64,000 nt of DNA from contig NZ_JADKYP010000002.1 in the NCBI RefSeq assembly GCF_015354405.1, forward strand, positions 1 through 64,000, in the 5' to 3' direction. This document shows positions 10,201-18,293 of this stretch, in pieces. The first letter of the stretch is position 1; each line of letters starts with the position of its first letter. The notes beneath the pieces were generated by a model, which worked only from the letters and a program-made list of their open reading frames with translations, was not told the DNA's origin and searched no databases. A program made the position numbers and the translations under genes. This DNA comes from Nocardia sp. BSTN01 (lineage in GTDB: Bacteria > Actinomycetota > Actinomycetes > Mycobacteriales > Mycobacteriaceae).

Positions 10201-11482
10201 CGGGGCGCTGGCGCACGCGATGCTGATGCTTCCGGTGGCCGCGCTGATCGTGCTCGCCGTGTTCGCCGCCGTGACCGTGGTCGCGATCCGGGTGCTGTCG
10301 ATCGGATTGACCGAGGGCTACCATCCGGTGCGCAGCCGCGTCGGCTGGCAGGCCTGGGCCACCGAACGGCTCACCGACTCCGCGCGCACCTTCTTGTTCC
10401 CGCTGTATGCCAGTCTGCTCACCCCGCTGTGGCTGCGGCTGCTCGGCGCCGACGTCGGCAAGGGCGTCGAGGCGTCGACGGTGCTGCTGCTGCCGAAATT
10501 CACCAAGGTCGCCGACGGGGCCTTCCTCGCCGACGACACCATGATCGCCGGTTACGAACTCGGCGGCGGCTGGATGCACATCGGCGGCGCCAAGGTGGGA
10601 AAGCGGGCCTTTCTGGGTAACTCCGGTATGACCGCGCCCGGACGGCGGGTGCCCAAGAACGGTTTGGTGGCGGTGTTGTCGGCGGCTCCGGAGAAGGCGA
10701 AAGCGGGTTCGTCGTGGCTGGGCAGCCCGCCGGTGCGGTTGCGCCGCACCGCCGGCGATTCCGACACCGCCCGCACCTTCGACCCGCCACTGAAACTCAA
10801 ACTGGCCCGCGCGCTGGTGGAAACCTGCCGGCTCCTCCCGGTGATCCTGAGCTTCGGCATCGGGCTCGGGGTGCTGTTCGCGCTGGCCTGGCTGGCATCC
10901 GGGCCCGGATACTGGCTGGCCGCCCTGTGTTCCGGTGTGGTGCTGCTGATCGCCGGTGCGGTCGCCGGAGCGTGCGCGGTGGCGGCGAAGTGGCTGATCG
11001 TCGGCCGCATCCAGAAGGTGGAACATCCGCTGTGGAGTTCGTTCGTGTGGCGCAACGAGGTATGCGACGCGTTCGTGGAAACCGTTGCCGCGCCGTGGTT
11101 CGCGCGCGCGGCCACCGGCACCGCGGTGATGAACATCTGGCTGCGGGGGCTCGGCGCGCGCATCGGACGCGGAGTGTGGTGCGAATCGTACTGGCTGCCC
11201 GAGGCCGATCTGGTCAGCCTCGGTGACGGGGCGACCGTGGAACGCGGCTGTGTCGTGCAAACACATCTGTTCCATGATCGGATCATGTCCATGGACAGTG
11301 TGACCCTCGACGCCGGTGCCACCCTCGGCCCGCACTGTGTGGCACTGCCGGCGGCCCGCATCTGCGCCGGTGCGACCGTGGGCCCGGCATCACTGGTGAT
11401 GCGCGGGGACACCGTCCCGCCCTCGACCCGGTGGCAGGGCAATCCGATTGCGCCGTGGCCGGATACCCGGCGCGGCAAGTGA
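7217..11482 (+). CDS. Pls/PosA-family non-ribosomal peptide synthetase-like protein
   Basis: 1421 residues from GTG 7217 (GGGAGAGG upstream). Order: a low-complexity hexapeptide tail (residues about 30-89), an adenylation domain (about 125-610) with FTSGSTGTPKG, NTYGPTEATV and YRSGDMVRN, a carrier domain whose pantetheine serine is in DLGGGSLSAAQL, then membrane helices alternating with left-handed beta-helix acyltransferase-like segments to the C-terminus. This architecture matches the family of epsilon-poly-lysine synthetase (Pls), in which the C-terminal half makes amide bonds without a standard condensation domain. The amino acid used is unknown. The M1 peptidase gene starts 13 bases after its stop, which suggests an operon. 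Confidence 0.88.
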   Translation: MIVGSQSGAGATDAPPTAPSGSDTNGEPPEALTDSEALTDAEAAIGSEAATAPEAATHSEAATDSEPRTDSETAADSQTTTDSRTGTDVGPSGPTVTGTDGQSALEARDSDSGQRTAHAPTSPLLRGAAAAQPRTLVDILAETAHAYPDADAVDDGTEVLTYQELLAAIDTSVAELRAAGIRRGDRVGVRIPSGTARLYVTILAVLHAGAAYVPVDADDPEERAELVFGEAAVAAVVTGEGITATRRDDTAAGPQGTTPRREGDRVAADPDPTGPTVDDDAWIIFTSGSTGTPKGVAVTHRNAAAFVDAEARMFLQQEPIGPGDRVLAGLSVAFDASCEEMWLAWRHGACLVPAPRALVRSGMDLGPWLVRREISIVSTVPTLAAMWPPEALDAVRLLIFGGEAVPPELAERLAGSDDREVWNTYGPTEATVVACAAQLTGTPPVRIGLPLDGWDLAVVDADGTPVAAGESGELVIGGVGLARYLDPAKDAEKYAPMPTLGWQRAYRSGDMVRNDPAGLIFLGRADDQVKVGGRRIELGELDAALQHLPGVTAAAAAVRTTATGTPILVGYLSTGDDDIDLPRARELLAERLPAALVPRLAVLDELPTRTSGKVDRDALPWPLPGADGEPGAGLDGTAYWLAGLWHSVLGADIDGLDSDFFDLGGGSLSAAQLVTALRERLPQITVADLYDHPRLGALAEFIDAAAPSEQAPTRHVIPTPRRAQWIQVLASVPLTTLTGLQWLTWLGVVTNIASRFGALPWMPGLSWWWALAGFVLFISPPGRMAICVAGARLLLRGVRPGSYPRGGSVHLRLWTAVRMAEAAGAENLSGAPWMVPFARALGARIGRGVDLHTLPPVTGMLELGDGCSVEPEVDLAGYWIDGDLVHIGEIRIGPGAVVGSRSTVMPGAVIGKNAVIEPGSAVFGKVKAGQSWAGSPAVKVGPAEHRWPATTPPRALHWVLAFGVTSMLLSALPVIALAAGGLLLAWWIRDETTLTGALAHAMLMLPVAALIVLAVFAAVTVVAIRVLSIGLTEGYHPVRSRVGWQAWATERLTDSARTFLFPLYASLLTPLWLRLLGADVGKGVEASTVLLLPKFTKVADGAFLADDTMIAGYELGGGWMHIGGAKVGKRAFLGNSGMTAPGRRVPKNGLVAVLSAAPEKAKAGSSWLGSPPVRLRRTAGDSDTARTFDPPLKLKLARALVETCRLLPVILSFGIGLGVLFALAWLASGPGYWLAALCSGVVLLIAGAVAGACAVAAKWLIVGRIQKVEHPLWSSFVWRNEVCDAFVETVAAPWFARAATGTAVMNIWLRGLGARIGRGVWCESYWLPEADLVSLGDGATVERGCVVQTHLFHDRIMSMDSVTLDAGATLGPHCVALPAARICAGATVGPASLVMRGDTVPPSTRWQGNPIAPWPDTRRGK
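7304..7483 (+). repeat. Ten in-frame 18-bp repeats encoding a hexapeptide array
   Basis: Inside the Pls-like gene, residues 30-89 divide exactly into ten hexapeptides: EALTDS, EALTDA, EAAIGS, EAATAP, EAATHS, EAATDS, EPRTDS, ETAADS, QTTTDS, RTGTDV. The DNA period is 18 bases and codon use is looser than in the adenylation domain. It is probably a disordered acidic N-terminal tail and may vary in copy number between strains. Confidence 0.8.
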
Positions 11483-11495
11483 AGGCAGGTCGTCG

Positions 11496-12854
11496 ATGAA
11501 GCTGGGTAGAGGTGGCGCCGAGGCGCCGATCGACGACTATCTGCCGCAGAACGGCAACCGCGGCTACCGGGTCTCGCGCTACGAACTGGATCTGGTGTAC
11601 AAGGTCGCCGCCAACCGGCTGACCGGCCGGGCCACCATCACGGCGGTGACCACCGCGGTGCAGCCGCGATTCGCGCTGGATCTGTCGCAGACACTGAGTG
11701 TGGCGAAGGTTTTCGTCGACGGCGCCAAACCCGCCAAATACACCCACAGTCGCGGGAAGCTGACGATCACACCCGCCCGGCACGTGCCCGCGGGCGCGGC
11801 ACTGTCGATCGTGGTGCACTACGGCGGCACCCCGAAACCCGTGCGCGGGCCGTGGGGTGAGGTCGGCTGGGAGGAACTCACCGACGGTGTGCTCGTGGCG
11901 AGCCAGCCCAACGGCGCGGCGTCCTGGTTCCCGTGCGACGATCACCCCAGTTCCAAGGCGAGCTACCGGATTTCGCTCACCACCGACTCTCCGTACCACG
12001 CGCTCGCCAACGGCGTGCTGACCGCTCGCACCACCAAATCCAGCCAGACCACCTGGGTGTACGAGCAGTCCGAGCCGATGGCCTCCTACCTGGCCACCAT
12101 CCAGATCGGGCCCTACCGGTCGCACCGCATCGACGCCGGACGCGCCACGAAGGTGCCGATGACCGCGGTGCTGCCGCCGAGGCTGCGCACCGCCTTCGAC
12201 CACGACTTCGCCCGCCAACCACAGATGATGGCCGAATTCGAGCGCCGGTTCGGGCCCTACCCGTTCCAGGGCTACACCGTGGTCGTCACCGATGACGACC
12301 TCGAAATCCCCATCGAGGCACAGGGATTGTCGATCTTCGGCGCCAACCACTGCGACGGGCAGCGCGGCGCGGAACGGCTCATCGCGCACGAACTGGCCCA
12401 CCAGTGGTTCGGCAACAGTCTCACCGTGCGGCAGTGGCGCGACATCTGGCTGCACGAGGGGTTCGCCTGCTACGCCGAATGGATCTGGTCCCAGGCCGGC
12501 GGCGGACCCAGCGCCGACCAACTGGCCCGCGCCGCCCGCCAGAACCTCGCCCGGGCCCCGCAGGACCTCGTGATCGGCGACCCCGGGCCGGCATCGATGT
12601 TCGACGACCGCGTCTACAAACGCGGCGCCCTCACCCTGCACGCGCTGCGCCTGCGCCTCGGCGACGACGCCTTCTTCGCCCTGCTGCGCGACTGGACCGC
12701 CCGGCACCGCTACGGCACCGTCGCCGCCGAGGACTTCACCGACCTCGCCGGCCACTACAGCCCCGCACCCCTGCGCGAGCTGTGGGACAGCTGGCTCTAC
12801 CGCACCGCGCTGCCCGAACTGCCGCAGCACGGATTGGGTGCGGTCGGCAGCTGA
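11496..12854 (+). CDS. Short M1-family zinc metallopeptidase (aminopeptidase N-like)
   Basis: 452 residues from ATG 11496, with AGGCAGG upstream; an earlier in-frame ATG at 11448 would overlap the synthetase and has no ribosome site. The gluzincin site is HELAHQWFGN followed by the distal glutamate in WLHEGFACYAEW. The exopeptidase loop, usually GAMEN, reads IEAQGLSIFG here, as in many actinobacterial short M1 proteins. It lacks the large C-terminal helical domain of PepN, and has no signal peptide, so cytoplasmic peptide turnover is likely. It lies in a probable operon with the Pls-like synthetase, so processing of that product is possible but unsupported. It converges on the patatin gene. 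Confidence 0.87.
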   Translation: MKLGRGGAEAPIDDYLPQNGNRGYRVSRYELDLVYKVAANRLTGRATITAVTTAVQPRFALDLSQTLSVAKVFVDGAKPAKYTHSRGKLTITPARHVPAGAALSIVVHYGGTPKPVRGPWGEVGWEELTDGVLVASQPNGAASWFPCDDHPSSKASYRISLTTDSPYHALANGVLTARTTKSSQTTWVYEQSEPMASYLATIQIGPYRSHRIDAGRATKVPMTAVLPPRLRTAFDHDFARQPQMMAEFERRFGPYPFQGYTVVVTDDDLEIPIEAQGLSIFGANHCDGQRGAERLIAHELAHQWFGNSLTVRQWRDIWLHEGFACYAEWIWSQAGGGPSADQLARAARQNLARAPQDLVIGDPGPASMFDDRVYKRGALTLHALRLRLGDDAFFALLRDWTARHRYGTVAAEDFTDLAGHYSPAPLRELWDSWLYRTALPELPQHGLGAVGS

Positions 12855-12900
12855 GCCGATATCCCAGGCCCGGTACGAGGCGTTGGTTCAGGCGCCGGTC

Positions 12901-13740
12901 TCAGGCATCGAAGCCCACGGCGGCCAATTGCTTTGCCGCATCCGCTGATTGGCGCAACCCGGCCTCGTAGGCGGGAGTCAAGGCGGCCGGGTTGAACACG
13001 TCGAAGCCGAACACCGCCACCGCGTCGGCGTCGGGGGCGAGCGAGATCTCGGTCGCCGCACCGTGTGCGCCGTCGGCGCGGGTACGGGGGAACATGTGCG
13101 CGAGCGGTTCCATGATCACCACGTTCTCCGCACCGGCGGCCAGGTCGGCGTTGAGGGCCGAGCGCACCCCGCCGTCGAAATAGCGGGATTCGCCGATCGG
13201 GATCGGCGGGAAGACACCGGGCACCGCGGTACTCGCGGCCAGCGCCTGCGGCAACGTCGCCGCCGTGTCGCGCGTCCACACCTGCAGTTCGCCGGTGCCG
13301 ATATCAATTGTGGTGACGTGCAGGTCGGCCTCGGGCCATTCGGCGACACCGGCCAGCCGGGCGATCCGTTCGACGTGATCGCCGGGATCACCGGCCTCGG
13401 CGGCCAGAGCCAATTCGCCCATGCGGCGGCGGATTTCGCGGGCGTCGCCACCCGAGGTCCGCAGCGAGAAGATCTCGGCGAGCCGGCGCGGATCCGGCGC
13501 GAACGATTCACCGCCGGGTGACCGGGTGGTCCCCAGGTGTTCCAGATCGCCGCCCGCCGCCAGCACCACACCGACCACCGACCCCGCCGATGTGCCCACG
13601 ATCCGGTCGGCGCGTGCGGGATCGATCCCGGCGGCACGCAATCCGACCATCACCCCCGCCATCCACGCGATCCCGACGGGGCCGCCACCGCCCAGTACCA
13701 ATGCGGTGCGGAATCGGTCGGGCGAAAGTGCAGCACACAT
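12901..13740 (-). CDS. Patatin-like phospholipase (lipid acyl hydrolase)
   Basis: 279 residues from ATG 13740. The catalytic dyad motifs are present: oxyanion loop GGGGPVG, nucleophile in GTSAGS, and aspartate in DGGVRSALN. Family members hydrolyse phospholipids or neutral acyl lipids. No signal peptide is seen. The gene is divergent from a TetR regulator, and a strong inverted repeat lies between the two starts, so it is probably repressed by that regulator. An upstream in-frame extension to 14256 runs antisense through the TetR gene and is rejected. Confidence 0.88.
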   Translation of the reverse strand: MCAALSPDRFRTALVLGGGGPVGIAWMAGVMVGLRAAGIDPARADRIVGTSAGSVVGVVLAAGGDLEHLGTTRSPGGESFAPDPRRLAEIFSLRTSGGDAREIRRRMGELALAAEAGDPGDHVERIARLAGVAEWPEADLHVTTIDIGTGELQVWTRDTAATLPQALAASTAVPGVFPPIPIGESRYFDGGVRSALNADLAAGAENVVIMEPLAHMFPRTRADGAHGAATEISLAPDADAVAVFGFDVFNPAALTPAYEAGLRQSADAAKQLAAVGFDA

Positions 13741-13817
13741 GATCGCGACACTACCGGCGCGTCCTGCGGCGCGCAGCGCCTCGGCCGCATCACGGACCGC
13801 GAGAACGGGGGTACCCG

Positions 13818-13841
13818 ATAATAGAGCAGTTGCTCTGTTAT
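13818..13841. promoter_or_regulatory. 24-bp inverted repeat, probable TetR operator
   Basis: Left arm ATAATAGAGCA (13818-13828), spacer GT, right arm TGCTCTGTTAT (13831-13841); ten of eleven positions pair. It lies 77 bases upstream of the patatin ATG and 9 bases before the TetR GTG. This size and position fit an autoregulating TetR repressor that also controls the divergent patatin gene. Confidence 0.75.
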
Positions 13842-13850
13842 GGTGAGGTC

Positions 13851-14471
13851 GTGCCCCGCCCCCGCATTCACGACCTCGACGTCGTTCTCGACCACGCCGA
13901 AGCGCTCGCCGTGGCCGCCGGTGTGCCGGCGGTGACCATCCGCGCGGTCGCGGCTGCCAGCGGGATGTCGAACGGGGCGATCTACCACAGTTTCGGCTCG
14001 CGCGCGGAACTGGTGGCGCGCATGTGGATTCGCGCCGCGCGCCGGTTCCTGGACGTACAGAACGAACTCGTCGACGCGGCGCTGGCCGGCGGTTCCGGCA
14101 GCGATGCCGCCGTGCAGGCGGTCGTGCGCGCGGCCGAGGCGCCCGCGGAGTTCGCCGAACGGTATCCGGCCTCCTCGCGTCTGGTGACGATGCTGCGCCA
14201 CGACGAGGTCCTGGCCGCGGAGCTGCCCGAGAGTGTGGCCGCCGAGGTGCGGTCACAACACCGCGCGCTCGTCGCGGTGATGCGGAGGCTGTCGGCGCAC
14301 CTGTGGCACCGGGAGGACCGGCGCGCCGTCGAGGTGGTCACCGCCTGCATCGTCGATCTGCCCACCGCGCTGTTGCTGTCGCGCGACCGCCTCGCCGATG
14401 CCGACACCCGCATGCGGTTGCGGGCGGCCGTCCGGGCCGCCGTCACCGCCGGGCCACCACCGAAACACTGA
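13851..14471 (+). CDS. TetR/AcrR-family transcriptional regulator
   Basis: 206 residues from GTG 13851, with GGTGAGG just upstream; an ATG 21 bases earlier would lie inside the palindromic operator. The DNA-binding helices are in TIRAVAAASGMSNGAIYHSF, which is a standard TetR helix-turn-helix. The C-terminal ligand domain is Ala/Arg-rich and gives no clue to the inducer. It is divergent from the patatin gene and followed after 43 bases by the enoyl-CoA isomerase-like gene, so acyl lipids or acyl-CoA esters are plausible inducers. Confidence 0.86.
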   Translation: MPRPRIHDLDVVLDHAEALAVAAGVPAVTIRAVAAASGMSNGAIYHSFGSRAELVARMWIRAARRFLDVQNELVDAALAGGSGSDAAVQAVVRAAEAPAEFAERYPASSRLVTMLRHDEVLAAELPESVAAEVRSQHRALVAVMRRLSAHLWHREDRRAVEVVTACIVDLPTALLLSRDRLADADTRMRLRAAVRAAVTAGPPPKH

Positions 14472-14514
14472 CCCGCACGAACACCGGTCATCACCGAAAA
14501 CCGAAGGAGACCCG

Positions 14515-15168
14515 ATGTCCCCCACTCTCACCTACCGTGACAGCGTCGCCGTCCTCGACCTCGGCACGGGCGAAAACCGTTTCTCACCCGAGTTCCTCGC
14601 CGCCGTGGACGCTCATCTCGACACCGTCCTCGCCGACGGTGCCGGCGGATTGATCACGACCGCGAGCGGCAAGTTCTACTCCAACGGACTCGACCTGGAC
14701 TGGTTGAGCGCCCACGGCGACCGCGCACCCTGGTACGTCGAACAGGTGCAAGGTCTGCTGGCGCGCGTGCTCACCCTGCCGGTGCCGAGTGTGGCGGCCC
14801 TGCCCGGCCATGCCTTCGGCGCCGGTGCCATGCTCGCCCTCGCGCACGATCAGCGCGTCATGCGCGCCGATCGCGGCTATTTCTGCTTCCCCGAGGTCGA
14901 CATCCGCGTGCCGTTCACCCCGGCGCTGGCCGCGCTCGTGCAGGCGAAGCTGTCGGCCGAGGCCGTCACCGCCGCCGTACTCACCGGCCGCCGATTCGGC
15001 GGGCTCGAGGCGCACGAGTACGGCCTGGTCGACGCCACCGCCGCCGCGGGCGCGGAGGTCGAGACCGCGGCCGCGCTCCTGGCCCCGCTGGGCGCCAAGG
15101 ATCAAGGCTCCCTGGGTTCGATCAAGTCGGTGTTCTACGCGGACGCCTACACCGCTCTCACCGCGTGA
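14515..15168 (+). CDS. Enoyl-CoA hydratase/isomerase family protein (short, ECI-like)
   Basis: 217 residues from ATG 14515, with AAGGAGA upstream. It is a short crotonase-fold protein: SNGLDLDW and the glycine-rich PGHAFGAGAM form the CoA oxyanion hole, and FPEVDIRVPF supplies the only likely acid/base glutamate. The first hydratase glutamate (GGCEL in true hydratases) is replaced by GAGAM. This pattern resembles delta3-delta2-enoyl-CoA isomerases, including the plant peroxisomal type, rather than hydratases. It probably forms an operon with the TetR gene and converges on the SRPBCC-thiolase-crotonase fusion gene. Confidence 0.82.
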   Translation: MSPTLTYRDSVAVLDLGTGENRFSPEFLAAVDAHLDTVLADGAGGLITTASGKFYSNGLDLDWLSAHGDRAPWYVEQVQGLLARVLTLPVPSVAALPGHAFGAGAMLALAHDQRVMRADRGYFCFPEVDIRVPFTPALAALVQAKLSAEAVTAAVLTGRRFGGLEAHEYGLVDATAAAGAEVETAAALLAPLGAKDQGSLGSIKSVFYADAYTALTA

Positions 15169-15172
15169 ACCT

Positions 15173-15205
15173 CACGGCCGCAACCGGTGCCGGGTCGCGG
15201 CCGTG
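15173..15205. terminator. GC-rich hairpin between convergent genes
   Basis: Perfect 9-base arms CACGGCCGC (15173-15181) and GCGGCCGTG (15197-15205) lie 4 bases after the stop of the isomerase gene and 13 bases before the end of the convergent fusion gene. There is no U-tract, as is common in actinobacteria. Confidence 0.55.
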
Positions 15206-15218
15206 CGCGCGGCGCTGC

Positions 15219-18194
15219 TCAGCGGCCCTTCCATTCCGGCGTGCGCTTCTGCGCGAACGCCAGCACACCCTCGGCCGCATCCTCCGACGACAGCGCATTG
15301 CCCGACACCTCGAACTGGCGGGTGAACGCGACATCGGTGGACCAGTCCGGTGATTCGTCGATGATGCGTTTGCTCGCCGCCAGACTCAACGGCGCGTTCA
15401 CCGCGATCCGCTGCGCCAGCTCCAATGCGGCGTCGAGCGCCTTCCCCGATTCGGTCACCTGATTGACCAGTCCCAGCGCCGCCGCACGGTCGGCGGAGAT
15501 CGGATCACCGGTCAGCGCCAGCTCCATCGCCACCGCCCGCGGCAACCGCTGCGCCAGCCGTAACACGCCACCGCCGACGGCCACCAGTCCGCGTTTGACC
15601 TCCGGGATCCCGAACGTCGAATCCTCGGCCGCCACCACCAGATCCGCGGCCAGCGCCAGCTCGCAGCCACCGGCCAGGGCGGGCCCCTCGACCGCCGCGA
15701 TCAACGGCTTCACCGGTGGCTGCGCGGTGACACCGAGCGGTCCGCGCTTCTCGGTCATCGGTGTCTCACCGCGCGAGGCGGCCTTGAGATCCATTCCGGC
15801 GCAGAAATAGCCACCCGCGCCGGTGATGATCGCGACCTGCGCCGACGGATCGGCCTCGTAGGCGTCCAGGGCCCGTTCCAGCGCGAGGGCGGTGGCCAGA
15901 TTCACGGCATTGCGCACTTGCGGGCGGTTCAGGGTGATGATCGTGATCGGGCCGCGCCGCTCCACCAGCACCGGTGGTGCGGGCGGGGCCGGCAATTCCA
16001 CCCGTTCGCGGCCCTCGACCTTGATGTCGTGGCCGGACACCGTCACCGGCAGACCCAGCAGATCGCCGTCGACCAGTTCCGCGATCAATTCGGAGTCGGT
16101 GTTGCGCAGCAGGATTCGACCGCCTGAGGGTTCGATCAGGCTCAGAATCGCCGCTTCCGGCTGTCCGTCGCGGGCATAGGCGACGGTTAAGGCCTCCACC
16201 ACCGCCGGACCGTCGTGGGTGCCGCGGGCCGGGCGCGCCGGCGGATTCTCGATGATCGGGCGCAGATGCCGGTAGGGCTGGGCGGGCGGCAGCGAGGAAT
16301 ACACGCCCAGTGCGTGTTTGGTGACATACCAGCCCAGCGAACTCGCCAGGCCGAAGGTGCCCGGCTCCGCGCGCAACCGCCCCACCATCGTCGCCACCGC
16401 GTGACCGCCGTAGTTGTTGCCCGGACCGCCGCCGAAGGTCAGCCCGCCGGTCACCGACAGTGGACGTGCCGGATCGTCGATCGCCAGCCCCAATTCGCGC
16501 GCGGCGATCTGCACGGCCACCGGGAAACACGCGTAGAGATCCACATGGGTCAGCGCGTCGACACCGATACCGCTGTGTTCGAGCACCGCCCGGCCCAATG
16601 TCGCGATCGCCGGTGAGGCGGCCAGTTCGGCGCGTTCACTGGTGAACCACTCGTCGTGCCCGGAGGCGCCGGCGTGGATGAAAATCCATTTGTCCTGCGC
16701 GATTCCGGCCTCCTGCGCGGCCGCGGCGCTGCACATCACGATGGCGCTGGCCATATCGACGGTCAGATTCGCGCATTCCAGCTTCGTGTAGGGCGTGGAG
16801 ACCATGCGATTGTCCGGACCGGGAGTGGCGATCCGATCGGCATCGAATTCCTCGGGCTGCCAGGCGAACTCGTTGCGCGCCGCCACCGCCGACAGTCGTG
16901 ACCAGAGTTCGGCCACCGCCTCGGCGTGATCGCCGGGACTGCGGCCCAGCCGATGCCGGTTCGCCGACTCCATCAGGGCATACATATTGATCGGCGCGAT
17001 CAGGCCGGCCGCGGTCTCGGCCGGATTGTTGGCCGGCTTGTCGATACCGATCGAACGGGTCGGCGCGACCTCGGAACCCTGCTGCGGCCAGGACAGTTCG
17101 ATACCGGCGCGCTGCGCGGCGGCTTGCGTCGCTCCGGCCTCCGCGCCGGTGACCAGCACCATGTCGTAGTCACCGGCCGCGATCGCCGCCGCGGCCTCGT
17201 TGATCACCAGCTGACCGCCGTCGCCGCCGAAGGGACTCGACTGCGCGGTGTCGACACCGGCTACGCCCAATCGCTGCGCGACCACCGCGCCCATATCGCG
17301 GTACTGCCACGACGTGCACGCCACCGCGAACACCGCGTCCGCACGGCGCAGCAGATCCTCCCCGGCGCCGCTGTCGGCCGCGGCGCGGCGCAACGCGGTC
17401 ACCGCGAGCGCGGCCGGATCGCCGTACCCGGAATCCGGTGTGCGCTGGGTGATCTGCCCGACGCCCACCAGCACGGGGGTGCGCGGATCGATCTCGGTGC
17501 CCGAGGCGCGGTGCCGGATGGGCTGCGCGGCACGCTTTTTCACCGGCCCGGCCGCGGCGATCGCTTCGGGCAGGCGGGCCAGGGACTGCTCCATCGCCTC
17601 GCCGAGACTGCGAGCCACCGACGCGCCCAGCGGGCCTTCGACGGGCGGGCCACCCAGTCCGGCATCGAAATACACCGTCGCCTGATCGCCGGAACCGGCG
17701 ACGGTCAGCCAATACCCCAGCCGCACGCCCTGCGGCCCCTCCCCGGCCAGCGCGAAACCGCGCTCACCGGCCTCGACGACCGTCCAGCGCAACTCGGCGG
17801 GGATGCCCATCACCAGCGCCTGCTGCGTGAACGTCAAACCCTCCCGCACGGCGCCGGGCGCCTGTCCACGCCAGCCGGCGTGCAGGGTGAACCAGTCGGC
17901 CAGCCGGCTCAGATCCGACAGATAGGCCGCCACCGTATCGGGTGCCACGGTGATGCTACGGCGGGCATGCGCGGATTTGGCGTAGTCGCTCACCCCGGCG
18001 GGCGTGAGGTAACCGTCCGCCTCTTCGGCGTGCGCGGCCAGGGGGGCGGACTGTGATCGGGCGGCGCCGACCAGGCCGGTGATCAGGTCACGGGCGATGC
18101 GCGGATCCTTGCGTACCGCCGCGAACAGGGCATTTCCCGCCTCGAGCTTGGTACGTGCGGCGCGGATTCGATCCGATCCCGGCAATGGCGACAC
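15219..18194 (-). CDS. Three-domain fusion: SRPBCC, thiolase-like and crotonase (enoyl-CoA hydratase)
   Basis: 991 residues from GTG 18194, with AAGGAGG six bases upstream; the ATG at 18224 lies on the other side of that ribosome site. Residues about 75-225 look like an SRPBCC lipid-binding domain. Residues about 235-620 are a thiolase/SCP-x-like fold with ITGGLTFGGG-type C-terminal glycine loops (here TGGLTFGGGPGNNYGGH), but the nucleophile position reads SSPFGGDGG, without cysteine. A small OB-like segment follows. From about 730 on is a complete crotonase with CAGMDLK, AGGCELALAAD and the GIPEVKRG glutamate, so that part is probably active. Separate proteins usually carry these functions. 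Divergent from an ArsR gene. Confidence 0.85.
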   Translation of the reverse strand: MSPLPGSDRIRAARTKLEAGNALFAAVRKDPRIARDLITGLVGAARSQSAPLAAHAEEADGYLTPAGVSDYAKSAHARRSITVAPDTVAAYLSDLSRLADWFTLHAGWRGQAPGAVREGLTFTQQALVMGIPAELRWTVVEAGERGFALAGEGPQGVRLGYWLTVAGSGDQATVYFDAGLGGPPVEGPLGASVARSLGEAMEQSLARLPEAIAAAGPVKKRAAQPIRHRASGTEIDPRTPVLVGVGQITQRTPDSGYGDPAALAVTALRRAAADSGAGEDLLRRADAVFAVACTSWQYRDMGAVVAQRLGVAGVDTAQSSPFGGDGGQLVINEAAAAIAAGDYDMVLVTGAEAGATQAAAQRAGIELSWPQQGSEVAPTRSIGIDKPANNPAETAAGLIAPINMYALMESANRHRLGRSPGDHAEAVAELWSRLSAVAARNEFAWQPEEFDADRIATPGPDNRMVSTPYTKLECANLTVDMASAIVMCSAAAAQEAGIAQDKWIFIHAGASGHDEWFTSERAELAASPAIATLGRAVLEHSGIGVDALTHVDLYACFPVAVQIAARELGLAIDDPARPLSVTGGLTFGGGPGNNYGGHAVATMVGRLRAEPGTFGLASSLGWYVTKHALGVYSSLPPAQPYRHLRPIIENPPARPARGTHDGPAVVEALTVAYARDGQPEAAILSLIEPSGGRILLRNTDSELIAELVDGDLLGLPVTVSGHDIKVEGRERVELPAPPAPPVLVERRGPITIITLNRPQVRNAVNLATALALERALDAYEADPSAQVAIITGAGGYFCAGMDLKAASRGETPMTEKRGPLGVTAQPPVKPLIAAVEGPALAGGCELALAADLVVAAEDSTFGIPEVKRGLVAVGGGVLRLAQRLPRAVAMELALTGDPISADRAAALGLVNQVTESGKALDAALELAQRIAVNAPLSLAASKRIIDESPDWSTDVAFTRQFEVSGNALSSEDAAEGVLAFAQKRTPEWKGR

Positions 18195-18271
18195 CGACAA
18201 CCTCCTTGTTGCGTCTCGAGACAATTAATCACCCGCTCTTTCGAGGCGTCAAAGACTTGTGACCTGCATTA

Positions 18272-18289
18272 CGTAAGTGTAGGCTTACG
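18272..18289. promoter_or_regulatory. Inverted repeat upstream of the ArsR gene
   Basis: Arms CGTAAG (18272-18277) and CTTACG (18284-18289) with a six-base spacer end 4 bases before the GTG of the ArsR gene. This is a reasonable autoregulatory operator for a winged-helix regulator and would also affect the divergent fusion gene. Confidence 0.5.
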
Positions 18290-18293
18290 GTTC

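Noticed and set aside
9551-11335. Long minus-strand open frame through the Pls-like gene
   Set aside because: Antisense shadow of a GC-rich coding region; composition is His/Arg/Gly-rich with no family features, and the plus strand encodes clear domains.
12901-14256. 451-residue version of the patatin gene
   Set aside because: The extra N-terminus is antisense to the TetR gene and crosses the operator.
16926-18056. Long plus-strand frame opposite the fusion gene
   Set aside because: Arg/Gly/His-rich shadow; the minus strand carries the recognisable crotonase and thiolase-like domains.
18213-18222. GTCTCGAGAC palindrome before the fusion gene
   Set aside because: Ten bases is short for an operator and similar palindromes occur by chance in GC-rich DNA; kept only as a note.
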